A DNA stretch of 64,000 bases from Allium sativum. Taxonomy: Eukaryota; Streptophyta; Magnoliopsida; Asparagales; Amaryllidaceae. Positions within the stretch are counted from its first letter, which is position 1, and every line of letters starts with the position of its first letter. The notes below the pieces were generated by a model, which had not been told where the DNA came from, did no database searches, and saw nothing but the letters and a program-made list of their open reading frames with translations. The DNA is taken from contig CM060910.1 in the NCBI GenBank assembly GCA_030737875.1, positions 620,013,303-620,077,302 of the forward strand, in the 5' to 3' direction. Positions 12,401 to 24,237 of the stretch are shown here, one piece after another. Made by a program: the position numbers and the translations under genes.

Positions 12401-12447
12401 AGCGTTGTATTAAAATTCTCGTTGATGGAGACAACAAGTGGTATCAG
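12401..12447 (+). other. second LTR-end plus primer-site-like sequence
   Basis: The stretch ends GGAGACAACA (12427-12436) and is followed by AGTGGTATCAG, closely matching the LTR-end and primer-site pair at 10011-10060. It could mark a second element of the same lineage or an LTR recombination product. No gag follows it. Confidence 0.45.
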
Positions 12448-12689
12448 TTTAGAAGTGCTGAATTTTTTATTGATCAGATTCTTATCCTGTATATACTTTT
12501 TAAATTCCTTTTGTCTTGTATAATCCTTTTTGATTCCCTCTTGTAAATGATTTTTCAATTTTAAAATCATTTATTGTTTATTTATTCAAAAATTAAAATC
12601 AATATCCAAAATGAACTGTATTTAGTACTCATCAAAATTATTATTAGATTATTGAAATTGCGTTGAATTGTGACTATAGTATATTTCAC

Positions 12690-13090
12690 AACAAGTGGAA
12701 ATTTTATTTAATTTTTTCGTGATGATTGAACAATTTTTATAATACCTTTGAATTGGTGTTTATTTCACGAACATCTTCTTAGTCTATCATCATTCTGCCA
12801 TCTATCATGGTTTTATATTAATGTGGAGAGTTTAATATTTTTAAAAATCAACTTGAGTAAACAGTGGAAATATTTGTGATGGAATTGTGATTATATTACT
12901 TTTTCAGAATTAGTGATAATTGAAAATTTTCAAGAATCCCGGTACAGTTGAGCATATTTCAAAATATTGTTAATTTAGAAATTTATTTCACAACCATTTC
13001 TGTACCTACCATATTTCCATCATCCATATTGGTTTTATATACCGAGGAGTTTTATCCTTTTGGAACAGAAAATAATAAAAATATAATATT
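12690..13090 (+). repeat. degenerate direct repeat pair, about 200 bp apart
   Basis: 12690-12845 and 12862-13075 share an ACARTGGAAAT block, a GTGATGATTGA-like block, TTTATTTCAC, and CATCATYCAT with TGGTTTTATAT, in the same order. Noncoding. Confidence 0.5.
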
Positions 13091-13701
13091 CATAAGTGTT
13101 TCTCTAACCTCATATAAAAATCCTAGCTTTGGTCATCCATGCTTATGAGATTTCCTATTTTTAAGCTACAACTGACCTCAATTAAAAATCCAAGATCTGG
13201 TTATGCGTGGTCAGTGTGCTCTTAAATAAAAAGAAAAAGAAAAGAGATTAATTGCTATAATAATTTTTTTTTGAAATTATCCTTGGTGTGTAAAGCCTAG
13301 CCTATCAATCCATTTTCTAATTTGTGAAATGTGTTAATATATTATGATATATTATAATTCGTTGATTGATAGCTATTAGGATTTGAGATTATTTGATTGC
13401 GTCACTTAAATTGAATTTATAATCATTGTCCAAATCCATCATTGTTTCGTGTTCATTTTTCATTAATAACTTATTTGAAAATAACCGAAAATCATATATT
13501 TTAAAACTCTTTCCATTTTTATAAATTTCATCGCAAATTCATATCCTAAAATGTGAAATTTGCCACTAATTCTTAGAATATTATGATTTTTGTTTGATTA
13601 ATTGAGATTTATGATGAACGTTCTTCCTCTTAAGCTGAAACTATATTTTTAGCCAATTTTTTCATCACTATTTTAATTTTTGTTTCCTTTTGATGATAAC
13701 G

Positions 13702-13927
13702 AAAGGGGGAGAATGGGTTAAGATTTTGATCAATGAGTGGATATTCTTTGACTATTTTAATATTGAAGTTTCAATTATTATTTTTCATTCATGCACATAT
13801 CTAGGAGGAGTTTTGTTGTAGGGGGAGCATTCAAATAGGGGGAGTTCAATAATTCACTGTCAAACACATTTATTATAATATTATATTCAAAATCTTATTT
13901 TATGTTTGTCATCATCAAAAGGGGGAT
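13702..13927 (+). promoter_or_regulatory. multiple polypurine tracts of Sirevirus type
   Basis: GGGGGAG or close variants occur at 13702-13712, 13821-13827, 13838-13844 and, immediately before the LTR, 13917-13927. Sireviruses are known for several polypurine tracts upstream of the 3' LTR. The last one abuts the LTR start and is the likely functional primer. Confidence 0.75.
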
Positions 13928-14715
13928 TGTTGTATCTAACAATTCTATGATTTTTGTTTGATGATAACAAACATACATTTATTATTATAAATATATTTGT
14001 AATTGTACTGCAACAGACAAAAATAAATATTTACATTTCAATAGAATACTACTATACAAAATATAAATATTTAAACAGTGTTTTATTTAAATATAATATA
14101 TTATTTCAACATTTCAACAGTACAAATTTATAACTCCACTATTTGTACAACTCACTGTAATTCAGTACATTCAATTTCAAATTTCATTTTTATACATTGC
14201 TCCTTATTACAGTTCACTCAGTTGTACAAACACTCATGTACAGTGTTGCCTCACTACATTTCCCTCAAACACTCATATACATACACTGACACTGTCACTT
14301 GTTTTCTGACTGTCCTCTTCACCAGTCAGTCCACTCTTCTGCTTACCTGTGACAGAAGAAATATACACAGTAAACCAGAACAAAATTATTTTATATTCTA
14401 GAAAATATATTTTTTATTTTAAAAATTTATTTACCTCAGAATTTTGGTGTGTTTCTCATCATTTTTTAGGACTTGATCTGATATTTATGGACATCCATTT
14501 GTATCTATACAACTTGTGATATTCACAGTGATACACTGTAAATAACACAAGGTAGACAGTATTTCTATTGCTCACAAATATATACTGCAAGTACACTATA
14601 CATGTAAACACATACATTGTATGTATATACACATATTTCTGTGCATTCGGTCAAACATCGTGAATGGACATGAACCAAGAAATCCAGTATATATGCAAAC
14701 ACAAACATATATATA

Positions 14716-15272
14716 GTGTGGTGCTAAGGGCACCCCAATATTTTTTTCCTAATACCATGACTGAAAAATACTACAAGAATTAGCATTACACTCTTTTTAA
14801 TTCCACGTACTAAAAAAATAGGAGCTACCGTACAATTTTACCCTATTTTTATTTCACTCGATATTCGTTCGTCCTCATTTCTAGAACTGATCAATGAGTT
14901 AAACCCTAAATCTATAATTGATCAACGAATTCAACACCGCAATGTCGAGGAATATACAATAGCTGCGAATAAGGTTTGAATTAAGCAAACTAAAAGAGGA
15001 AGTGAGAGATTAGGGTTTTCAGATTACCAAACAATTAAGAGATTACCATACGAATTTGAATTTTCCCGCGAGAGATGCGAAGAAGACATCGATTACGAGA
15101 GATTAAGGTTTTTAGATTAGCTTAATACGTGACTAGTTCGGCAAATAATGATTGAGTGAGAGATTAGAATGGAAAGGTAATGTGGTATTAGGAAGCATAC
15201 AAAGTTTAATGAGTTTTATTTTTTTAATTGCAGTATTAGGAAGAACATATTGGGGTGCCCTTAGCATCACAC
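14716..15272. mobile_element. 557-bp TIR element (MITE-like)
   Basis: The 26-bp termini 14716-14741 and 15247-15272 are inverted repeats with one mismatch; they contain GCTAAGGGCACCCCAATAT. The interior is AT-rich and noncoding. Both flanks are AC/AT microsatellite, so the target duplication cannot be read and the superfamily stays open. Confidence 0.75.
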
Positions 15273-15274
15273 AC

Positions 15275-15306
15275 ACACATATGTGCATATATATATATAT
15301 ATATAT
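15275..15306. repeat. AC/AT microsatellite
   Basis: Alternating AC then AT dinucleotides; similar short AT runs lie at 15568-15586. Confidence 0.8.
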
Positions 15307-15397
15307 GGAAACTTAAGAATGAGTTTATTGTCTTCTTCGAAGGTTTTTAGAGAAAGATAGAATTAAGAACTAAAAATCTTAATTGAAGAGATAGATC

Positions 15398-15568
15398 GTT
15401 CGAATAATAAAAAGGATCCATACATTCATTCCCCCAAAATAGGACTAATGCTCCCATTGCGTATTGGTACTTATCGGGTATAGAATAGATCTACTTTTCT
15501 TTGTTCTTACGAACAGAATTCAGCCGATATTTTCAACGGAATACAATAAAAAGTAACCTTTTCTCATA
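15398..15568. other. organelle-like segment, possible plastid insertion
   Basis: This stretch differs in composition from its AT-rich LTR surroundings and includes CCCATTGCGTATTGGTACTT (15454-15473), which reads like plastome intergenic sequence to me. No gene was identified in it. Assignment is from memory and weak; a plastome search would decide it. Confidence 0.3.
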
Positions 15569-18331
15569 TATATATATATATATATACATTCATATATATG
15601 TGTGTGTGTATGTATCTACATTATAGGAACAATGGTTCAACAAAATCGAAAGGGGCAAAATCTCAAACTGCATAAGGCCAACTCAAGACTGTAGTGCAAT
15701 TTCAATACTTATGCACAGGTTTCATGTGTGCATGTACAAAGTACACTGGCAAGCCAGAGGTCTAGCACAAGGAAAGCAGCCAACATGGACAAGTGAAAGC
15801 GTGCAAGCCACAAATGCAAATCGGCATGATCAAAGAACAACTCAGCCAAACATGTGCAATGTTGAACATAGCAAACTGAAACACACAATGGAGCTACAAA
15901 CACGGCAACAACAAGCAAAGCACAAATTTTCAAATGCTGCTCTAATTCAAGTCGACATGAACAAACTGAAATAGTGCAAATGGAGCAACACATATCAGCA
16001 TGATCAAGTCAGAGTACACATAAATAATGGAATAGCTCAAACTCGTGCACAAGACAAGTGCAAGCAGGCAAACAATGACCAGTCCAACATTACAATGCAC
16101 GAAAGCATTAGGTCTGCATGTACAAGCATGCATGTATACAAAGCAAGTTACAAGTCAGACAAGTGTCTTTATGAAGCAACCTGATCACCCATGTTACAAA
16201 TGAGTGCACACACACAGACGCAATAAAATAAGGAGTAAAATGGATACTTGTTCAATAATGATGGATGAAATAAATTTTGCATTGTAAAGCGTTTTCGAAA
16301 ATTCAAAGTTTTAGAACCTTCCATGGATACATGAGTTGGGGCATGAAATAGATTATTATGGTTCCATAAAATTAACAGAGGTTTCAAAATTCATTTACTC
16401 TTCATAGCAACAGTTCGAGCATAGTAGAAATCACGCAAGGGGCAAGAGGAAGCAGTTCAAATAAAAATATCATTCCATTTTTATTCACTGATTCAATGAA
16501 ATGAAAACATTTTATTCCTTGTTGGGGTGTCTCAAAATTGGCAATCAAGAATTCTGCAAATAAATTCTTTTTCAAATTCATAAAGGACGAAATGCATGGA
16601 AAATTTTTATTTGGAAAGAAATCACAAATATATGTTCCAGTTTTGAACAAATTCATGGGACAAAAATACTTTTGGCAATTTTTGTCTTTATGGCTCGAAT
16701 TCAAATCTGCATGCAGAATTATGAAGGTAAGTATCATAATCAGTTCGACAAGATTTCATCAATCAGTTCATCAATTCAAAGTCGTGGATATTACCCATAA
16801 ATCAAGGCAACAAGTCAAGGAAATCATCCAATCAAGGAAAAAACATTCACGACAACAATTATTTTCCATTCTTAAAATTCCATCTCAAAGTTGAGCTAAT
16901 CAATGGATAAAATTGTTTGTATGGTTTTCAGAAATTCCCATACCATTCATGGCAACAGTCAAGGAAGGGAAAATATCACGCAAACAATCAGCCAAGCAAT
17001 TCATGGAAATCAGAGAGTTAATTTAGGATTTCAATATCCTATTTAAACACTTTATTCATCACAGGCGCTGATCGGTGAAAAACAACAAACCAAAAAACTT
17101 GTGAGCTCAAAGAAATTAAGCCAGAAGTATGCACTTTGTTTTTCTATCGTCTGCAAATCGCCAAGCAAGTGAACTAGAACAATTCAATCATCAGAGAAAC
17201 CATTTTACAAGATATTGAAGTCGCGATTTGGGGAAGTACTGAAAAACCATAATTTGGTGAAGTCGGCCGACATAGGAGCTTAAAGAAGAGCCAAAGTGTT
17301 AAATGAAGAAATGGGGTGGCTTATTTTTTTTAATTAGAAAAGGGAGGTTTTTATTTCTCATTTTATTTTGAATTGTTTTTACTTTGTTTTGTAAATCGTC
17401 GATTAGTTTTCTAGTGCCCATAATAATTAGGGTTACTAGCTACGGGTTTGTAGCTAGGGAAATATCTAATTTCGGAGATAGAAACAAGTGCAGGGTTTTG
17501 AGGGTAGGATCAGAACAACAGCAGGTTTTGCGAGTGTACAAAACTGTATAGGAGGTTAGCGAGGGGTTCACGAGTTTATAGATTTTTGTATGCGGGAGTC
17601 TGTTTAATACCTAGCAGAAACCTTGGGGAATGCAACAGTAGGAAGGGTTTGCCGAAGCTGGGTAAAATCTTTGTGTCATTTGATTTTTCGCACTTATTTA
17701 CTCCTCTGCTATCTGTGCTATGATTATTGTTCTGTGTTGTGATTTGTTTTGTATTCTGCAAAAAGTTAGTAAACCCTATTCACCCCCTCTAGGGTTAATC
17801 TGGGTCCAACATCCTTAAGTCTTAAGCAATTCATTTTAATTTATTTTTATCTTCCCTTTTTTGTTTTCTCCTTCTCCTTTCACAAAAAGTTTCTTCTTCC
17901 ACTTTAGTGGCCTCCACCACCTACTCTACTACCACCGCCGACCACCTGAGCTCCTCCACCCCAGCGCCACCTACCCACCACCATGCCATGTTCCCCCACA
18001 AAGTCAAAACCCCTTCTTCCCATTAAAAAACCAATTTTTACTTCGATTTTTCACTTCACCACTACCCTACACCACCACCACACTCATGCATCCACCCCTA
18101 CCCCCTGTATTCCATTTGTGACCTAACCTTTCCTTTGTAGACCAAGTTTCATTTGCAAAAATTCCACCTTTCCCCTTTATAAGTGCTAAATAAAACATAC
18201 ACGTATATATGTGTAGCAGTTTGAAGTAACTCGAGTTGAAAAGGTTGCTATTTTGAATTTGTGGAGTGGTAGTGAAACAGTTAGTAAAGCTAGAGTTTCC
18301 TACCCTAAAGATTGGAGGAGTGGATCCCCAT

Positions 18332-18350
18332 GTGAGAACTCTTTACTCAC
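18332..18350 (+). other. conserved GTGAG/CTCAC hairpin (copy C)
   Basis: GTGAG (18332-18336) and CTCAC (18346-18350), preceded by GGAGGAGTGGA as in copies B and F. Confidence 0.55.
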
Positions 18351-19259
18351 CTTTGAGTTAATAGCTTAAATTAGTTAGTTATGTTTGATAATGATGTTCA
18401 TAAGTGTTTATGATGTGAATAGTTTTCTAATGATGGGATATTTGATTTTTAAGTGAAATCATTTAAATATAGCTTCCAAAGGAAATTATATATATTTTAT
18501 ATAATTAATAAACTATTTTGGAAGCAATTCGATTTCATATTAATTATAAATCGAAATATGGTCTGAATAGGACTAGTTGCGCAACGGCAGTTTGCGAATT
18601 TCGACCATTGACTTCAAATTGACGTATCGGGAGATCCGACCATCAGATTTTCCTGAAATGAAAAATGTTTAGTTAAAAATGAAAAGTGATTTCAAATTCA
18701 AAAGAAATTTTTTAAAATCCAATGGTTAGATTTTGAAATATGCCAAAATAATTTTTCTAGAAAAATCCATTGCAGCTAGCGACCTGAAATTGGATTTTTA
18801 TGAAATGAACTATTTTTAAATTATTAAAATTAGGAATAAATTATGATAAATCATAATAAATGGTTTGAAAGGGATTTAAATTGATAGAATGAAGTTTTTG
18901 GATAACATAGAAGTCATTTTGACTAAACTAGCTAATATAAGCCTATTCACAGCGTTTTCTATGACGCTATAACAACATTTTCTGAAAGGATTATTTAAAA
19001 GGTTTTAAACTAAATTGCTTTCACTTATGACTTGACTAATCATTTTTGAATGATTAATAAATTAAATTTGGAATTTAATGGGAATCAATCTGGTGATAAT
19101 CGAGATAATTATTTGTAGATGAAGACAAATACTATTTGAGGAATTCAAAAGGGTTTGCCCTTATTTCGCTTATAGTGTTAGTTCGATATGGAAATTTATA
19201 TCGATTATGAGACGATATGACTTCCGCGAAGATTTTATTTAGAATGAAAGTATGATTTT

Positions 19260-19303
19260 AGGTTTATTATGAATGGTATTTTAATGACATTATTCTTTAA
19301 CTC
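19260..19303 (+). other. hairpin repeat type 1, copy in C
   Basis: GAAT and ATTC arms inside a GGTTTA-to-TTTAAC outer frame; homologous in reverse to the F copies. Confidence 0.45.
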
Positions 19304-19582
19304 GAAATCGAATATGAGTTGGAACGTAAGAAACTATGTGTTGAATAAATCTTTAATTAAAATAGAGTTTTCCTAATCTAAATAAATTGGGGTCAGATGG
19401 AAATAATCTTCGGATATTTCGACATTGGATTCCGTATTTATACGTATACTGTTTGAGGAATTTGGAAGATATTTATATCGTTATTCCCTATATTTTATTT
19501 CTTGATTTTAGAACTTGACGTTAAATATAAGTCGATATGATTTCTATTTAAAGCCTTATATTTGATATCAATTTTGAATTTT

Positions 19583-19628
19583 GGGTTTATCATGAACGAC
19601 GCCTTGAATAACATACATTCTTTAACCC
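19583..19628 (+). other. hairpin repeat type 1, second copy in C
   Basis: GGGTT (19583-19587) and AACCC (19624-19628) enclose GAAC and ATTC arms with one mismatch. Confidence 0.5.
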
Positions 19629-19982
19629 ACCTAAAGACAAATTTGACTTCTAAAGTTAATAATGATTTTGAAGATTTAAAACTAAGATAGAGTTTTAAAT
19701 AAATCTTTAGATAAAGATTTAAATGAAGGAAATGAAAAAGGGATTAAATGAATGTAATTAGAACTTACCAAAATGAACGTAGATATGGATGAGGGGTAAG
19801 GAGTTAGTCACATCCATCGTAGATAGAAATTGCCATAGACCGGTAGAGTGGGAATGGTGTCTTCTTATTTGTTCCATTGAGTGGGCGGGAATGAAATTTT
19901 GATTTAGGTGATAGCCTATATGTTAAGATTTAATTATAATCAAAGAGTAATCAAAAATAAAATGAAACTTATGATATCCCTG

Positions 19983-19987
19983 CATAT
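19983..19987 (+). repeat. target-site duplication CATAT, left copy
   Basis: CATAT precedes the 5' LTR and recurs at 29760-29764 after the 3' LTR. Confidence 0.85.
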
Positions 19988-22011
19988 TATAACGACCCGC
20001 ATTCTACGCATCAGGGGATCGTAGAATATTTATTTCTTTCTCGTGCAAAGTCGTATAGCCATATAACTTTGGGAGATGAGCATTGGGGTCATTTCCCATA
20101 TTCATGATTTTTGCCAATTTTTAAATGACCATTTTGCCCTAGCTAATCTTATTTCGGCCATAACTTTTGATTGGTAAAGAGTTTTGACTTGAAACAACTT
20201 GCATTAGATCCGGATGATGGTCTACCTTTCCGTAGAGTGGTCAAATTAGCCAAACGGACTCACCGTTTGGGAGATATGGATAAAACAAGGTTTAGAAGGT
20301 GAAAACATCTTAACCGGGCCTAATTAGGGTGATTAGCAAGAGGGCCCATAACCCATTTTGGGATTAGGGTTATGGGGAGGCTGAGAACAGTAGGAAAACG
20401 ATCTATTTTCATTTTCTCAGCCGTCTAAAACATTTCCCTAACCCTAACAATGACCTCCAACACCCAAATCACCTCCTAATCACCATTTAATCAAGTTTTA
20501 GCCTAATCTACATCTAATCAAGGCAAATTAGCATCAAATTGAGAATAGAGCTGCTATGTTGCTTAGAGATTCAACCAAATCAGAGATATTTTCGGATCTA
20601 AGTTTTATTTGTGGCTAAGGTGAGTGATTAGCATTGTTTTTACACATATTACAGTTAATTCGGGTGATTAGTGTTAATTAGCGAAATTATGCATGTTAAA
20701 AATCTGGAAAAATATTTAGAAATTCTTAAATATTATTTTAAGCCTCTATTAGAAGTTTGAGTTAGTTTGGTTAAGTTTTGCTAATCCTATCATTAGATTT
20801 GCTTAAACAAGCTTAAGGGGAAAATATGGGTTTTGGGTATGTGATCCGTTTTGACATATCAAATTGTTGTTTTGGTGTTTGTGGTCAATTCTATATGTTG
20901 TTATGACTATATGGTATGCTTTGTGATTGATTAGAAGAATTAGAATGGTCGAAAACGTCGTCGTATGGCGTAAAATAGTCACTGGAAAAGTTGCAGGAAA
21001 TGTGCAGGGTTCCGGAACGAATCGAATCGGATATAGGGCTAGGGTCGGATAGGAGGACCGGGCAAGGGATTTGATTCGGATCGGAACTTGGCACCGGGGA
21101 AGGCTTGGCAAGAAGGAAGGCCACTTGCAAAGAGTTGGAGTTGGGTTGAGGATTGGATCGGGTCAGAATGGAACGTGGGATCGAATCGGAGTAAGCAAGC
21201 TGGAGCAAGAGGGACGAACAGAACCAAGAAGCAAAGCACGGAACCGAACCACATGGAGGAAGTGAACTCGAAACGAAATGAAGGAGGGGGATTTAAGCTG
21301 AACCGAATAGGGAGCCTAAGCACCACATACCGAACCGAACTGGATAGACCGAACCGAGTTTGGACCTCTAACTCTACTACGCGATGACTCTTCTGAAGAC
21401 CAACTCCAATTCGACCAAAACCCTAGATGCAAAGGAAGTCCAGATAGGAAGTAGAACTCAGGATCCAGTTGGGAACCAACGAGTTGACTTTATGAGTTGG
21501 GCTTGCTGCGGGACGTGTGCAAAGGGGTTATCGATGTCTACAGCTTTGATTCACCACCGAGACGGATGTTAGGCTACGTATCAGTGCAGCGGGGTAGTTA
21601 TAACTCCATGGGGCAGAGTGATCGTAGCATGGCTATGAGCTAGTGCAGTGGAGCCGTCATGGCTTCATGGGGGTAGAGTGGACATAGCAAGGATTATTGG
21701 CTATGGATCAGTGCAGTGGAGTCGTCATGACTCCATGGGGCAGGGTGATCATTGCAAGGATTTTGGTGGTCAAAGCAGTGGATATCGTATGCTTATGCAC
21801 TGAGTGAGAGATGTGAGGATGGTTGCTATGCTCGATTGTTTGCCATCATTATGACATGCACACCCCCACCCCCGTTATCTTTACACCATATCTTAGTGTC
21901 ACCTTAGAGTATTGTACATCCTATTGTGCTAACTCTTTGGTTGCAGGTCCAGGTTTAGGTTTGGTTTAGTATACCTGTTATTGTTCTGTTTTTGCTGCTT
22001 ATCGATCATAC

Positions 22012-22025
22012 CAGACTTTTGTCTG
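22012..22025 (+). other. conserved LTR hairpin, swapped form CAGAC-N4-GTCTG
   Basis: CAGAC (22012-22016) and GTCTG (22021-22025) with loop TTTT. Relative to CAGTC/GACTG in the other families, both arms changed together. Confidence 0.6.
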
Positions 22026-22145
22026 ATCCAGAGTTTTATGTCTCTTCTTATTACTTTAGGTGCTCTTAAACGGGCAGACTAGAGACAGGTTAGGTGGTAT
22101 GCACGAGTAGCTGTACCGGAAACGAGCAGGAGGATTCCCCGTATG

Positions 22146-22148
<3 letters not shown>

Positions 22149-22195
<47 letters not shown>
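22149..22195. repeat. TA microsatellite
   Basis: About 23 TA units in the 5' LTR; the 3' LTR has only a short TATATATAGATATC at the same place (29395-29408). Confidence 0.9.
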
Positions 22196-22197
<2 letters not shown>

Positions 22198-22548
22198 TCC
22201 TTATGTCGCGGCTGGTCACTACCTTGGGCATTAGTAGTGTACCTTTCTTATTTCGCTTTAGAGACAGTTTGAATAGTTGTAATAATGATGATGTGGAACA
22301 TAGGCTGTATTTTGAATTTTCTGATGCTATCATGGTTAAGTTTTCAGCTTATGCACCGTCTCGCCTGTTTTTTGTCAAGTATGTTATTATTATATTTTAT
22401 TCCATGCGCTGTGAGACATTCTACAGGTTCCTTGCTAGTTCAAATTCCCTTTTTTTCCTTTCTTTGGCGACCGTCCCGTGCTGGTTGGACATTGGCACAA
22501 CGCACTTTCATTGGAAATGTCGGCTGGTGCGGAGCAGGCCGTTACATT

Positions 22549-22560
22549 TGGTATCGGAGC
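22549..22560 (+). promoter_or_regulatory. primer-binding site, tRNA-Met type
   Basis: TGGTATCGGAGC, two bases after the LTR; one transition away from TGGTATCAGAGC. Confidence 0.8.
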
Positions 22561-22747
22561 TCTAGGTTGCGTAGTTAACCTAGGGAAGACACCAGGGAGA
22601 GATAGTACGTATATAAGAGTGCGTATTTGTGATATTTTGGTTTTCAAAAGCTATATGTATATACTATTAGTATATTTGAAGATGAAGTTGCACTGCGCTG
22701 GCACCACTGAAGAGATGGTTAATCGTTTTCTCCTTACAGATTGAACG

Positions 22748-23791
22748 ATGAGCCGATATGTTAGGGGTACTGGTAGAGGGGCTAATAATGAGAATGCTCC
22801 TGATATGAGGACGATGTTCACTGACTTCATGTGAGAGATGCTTAGAAATGTGCAAGGAGCAGTTCCCAATGCTGCAAATGGTGGTGGTGCAGAGGTGCGT
22901 GCGCCTAGAGCCGATTTCGCTAAGCTTTGCAAGGATTACACTAGTCTTGGTGGGAAGTCGTTCCACGGAACGAAATCGGCTACAGAAGTTCAGGATTGGT
23001 TGGATAGCTGTGAGCATATCTTTGAAGACTTGGGTATCGAGGATGCGACGAAGAGAAAGCTAGTATCCCGTCAGCTGCAAGGACGGGCGATGAATTGGTG
23101 GAATGCTATTAAGGCAGCTACTCCAGAGGATCAAGTTACATGGGATTAGTTTAAGGCCCGATTCAGTGTAAAGTTTATCCCAGCTGCTCAGAAATCAGAA
23201 TTGTTTAGGAAGTTCTTGGAGCTTAAGCAGAATGGTAGAGCAGTCTCGTAGTATATTGCTGAGTTTGATACTTTGTCGAAGTATGGATTATCTCTTATCG
23301 ACACTCCCGAGAAGAAGAATGAGAAGTTCATAACAAGCTTAGATCAGTACTTGGGGGAAAGGCTTATAAACCATATCGATGAGACGTTTGAATCAATTGT
23401 GGGGAAAGCTTTGAGATCAGAGAGTCTATACCCTAAGTCGAAGACTGTGGTTGCATCTGTAGAAGAGCCAAAATCGCAAGCAAGCGGTGGAGGCAAGAAT
23501 GGTTCTCAGAATAAGAGAAAGCAGAATCATACCAAGGATGGCCAGAAGAAAAAGAGTAAGAAAGATGTTGAATGCTTTAGTTGTGGCAAGAATGGCCATT
23601 ATGCTAAAGAATGTCGAGCAAAGCCAGCGGACAGGAAGTGCTTCAACTGTGGTCAAGTGGGACATCACAAGGATTAGTGTCCGCGACCCCCTAAAGAAAA
23701 GCAGATTGTGAAAGCATATGCTATCAATGTTGTTCCTTCTTCGTCGAATGCCCCAACTGCGGTGGAGAAAGGAAAGAATGTCGGCATTTAA
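22748..23791 (+). pseudogene. Ty3/gypsy gag with two zinc knuckles, decayed
   Basis: The ATG at 22748 starts one frame that runs to 23791 with stops at 22832 (TGA), 23147 (TAG), 23249 (TAG), 23675 (TAG) and 23789 (TAA). The retrotransposon Gag core is clear: GKSFHGTKSATEVQDWLD, then AMNWWNAIK and FKARFSVKFIPAAQ. A Lys-rich linker leads to two CCHC knuckles, [14 protein letters not shown] and a second ([10 protein letters not shown]) whose Trp codon is a stop. Gag packages the RNA in the cytoplasmic particle. All these stops are explained by single transitions of Arg, Trp or Gln codons, the pattern of methylated-cytosine decay. Start chosen as the first ATG after the leader, with the MSRYVRGTGRG opening. 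Confidence 0.93.
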
Positions 23792-24237
23792 GGTATGCTT
23801 TCTGTTTATGATGTTCCTGTTCAAGTATTGTTTGATACTGGGGCTTCCCGTTCCTTCATATCTAGTGACCTGGTAGATAGGTTGGGATTGGAACTCGAGA
23901 TAGTCGATAGACCTTTAGCGGCGACGAACCTGATGGTTGGTTCAACTATCCTAAGCATGATTTGTCGTAATGTGGTCTTATCAAGTCATGGATGCATGTT
24001 TGTTTGTGATTGCTATGTTTTGGGATTTACTGGATTTGGCATTATTTTGGGAGTCGATTGGCTCCAAAGGTACGGGGTAGTGGTAGACTGTGAGGGCTTT
24101 TTGGTGACAGTTAGAGCGGATGATGGGCGGAGGGTAGTTTTTGGTGGTCTACCTAGTGATGGGGTAATGGCTAGTTTTCTAAATTCCCTCGACATCCCAC
24201 ATGATGAGTTGTTAGATGTACCCGTGGTTGGCTAGTA
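23792..24237 (+). pseudogene. Ty3/gypsy aspartic protease domain
   Basis: Continues in the gag frame. The catalytic motif DTGAS is at 23834-23848, preceded by VPVQVLF and followed by SFISSDLVDRLGL. The IILGVDWLQRYGVVVDC block (24041-24091) is the usual protease-RT linker of plant gypsy elements. The protease would cleave Gag-Pol. The motif itself is intact; a stop at 24233-24235 separates it from RT. Confidence 0.9.

Larger units (their letters stand above)
13928..17812 (+). mobile_element. Sirevirus-like 3' LTR (about 3.9 kb including insertions)
   Basis: Begins TGTTGTATCTAAC right after the polypurine tract and ends GGGTCCAACA, giving a TGTTG/CAACA inverted terminus. The last 500 bp hold the R-U5-like region (AGGGTTACTAGC near 17430, CCCCCTCTAGGGTT near 17783) that I associate with Sirevirus LTRs. 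It carries a TIR element (14716-15272) and an organelle-like stretch (15398-15568). Small ORFs in it are not gene-like. Confidence 0.7.
17813..19987 (+). mobile_element. long-LTR copy C, left part, + strand
   Basis: From a CT-rich leader (17830-18060) through the GTGAG/CTCAC hairpin (18332-18350) to two type 1 hairpin repeats (19260-19628), in the order seen in F read in reverse. The block at 18590-18650, including CGGGAGATCCGACCATCAGA, matches the reverse complement of 7385-7440 in B. It is interrupted at 19987 by the gypsy element and resumes at 29765. Confidence 0.75.
19988..22546 (+). repeat. 5' LTR of the gypsy element (2559 bp)
   Basis: Starts TATAACGACCC (decayed TGTAACGACCC) and ends GGCCGTTACA. 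It lacks an approximately 240-bp block found in the 3' LTR and carries an expanded TA run (22149-22195). A donor-like AAGGTGAGT lies near 20617. Confidence 0.92.

Noticed and set aside
15709..15993. Overlapping ORFs on both strands near 15.8 kb
   Set aside because: Repetitive-composition LTR sequence; no domain, no conservation evidence.
22143..22565. 140-codon ORF over the TA microsatellite
   Set aside because: Its N-terminus is an Ile-Tyr run from TA repeats inside an LTR; not a gene.
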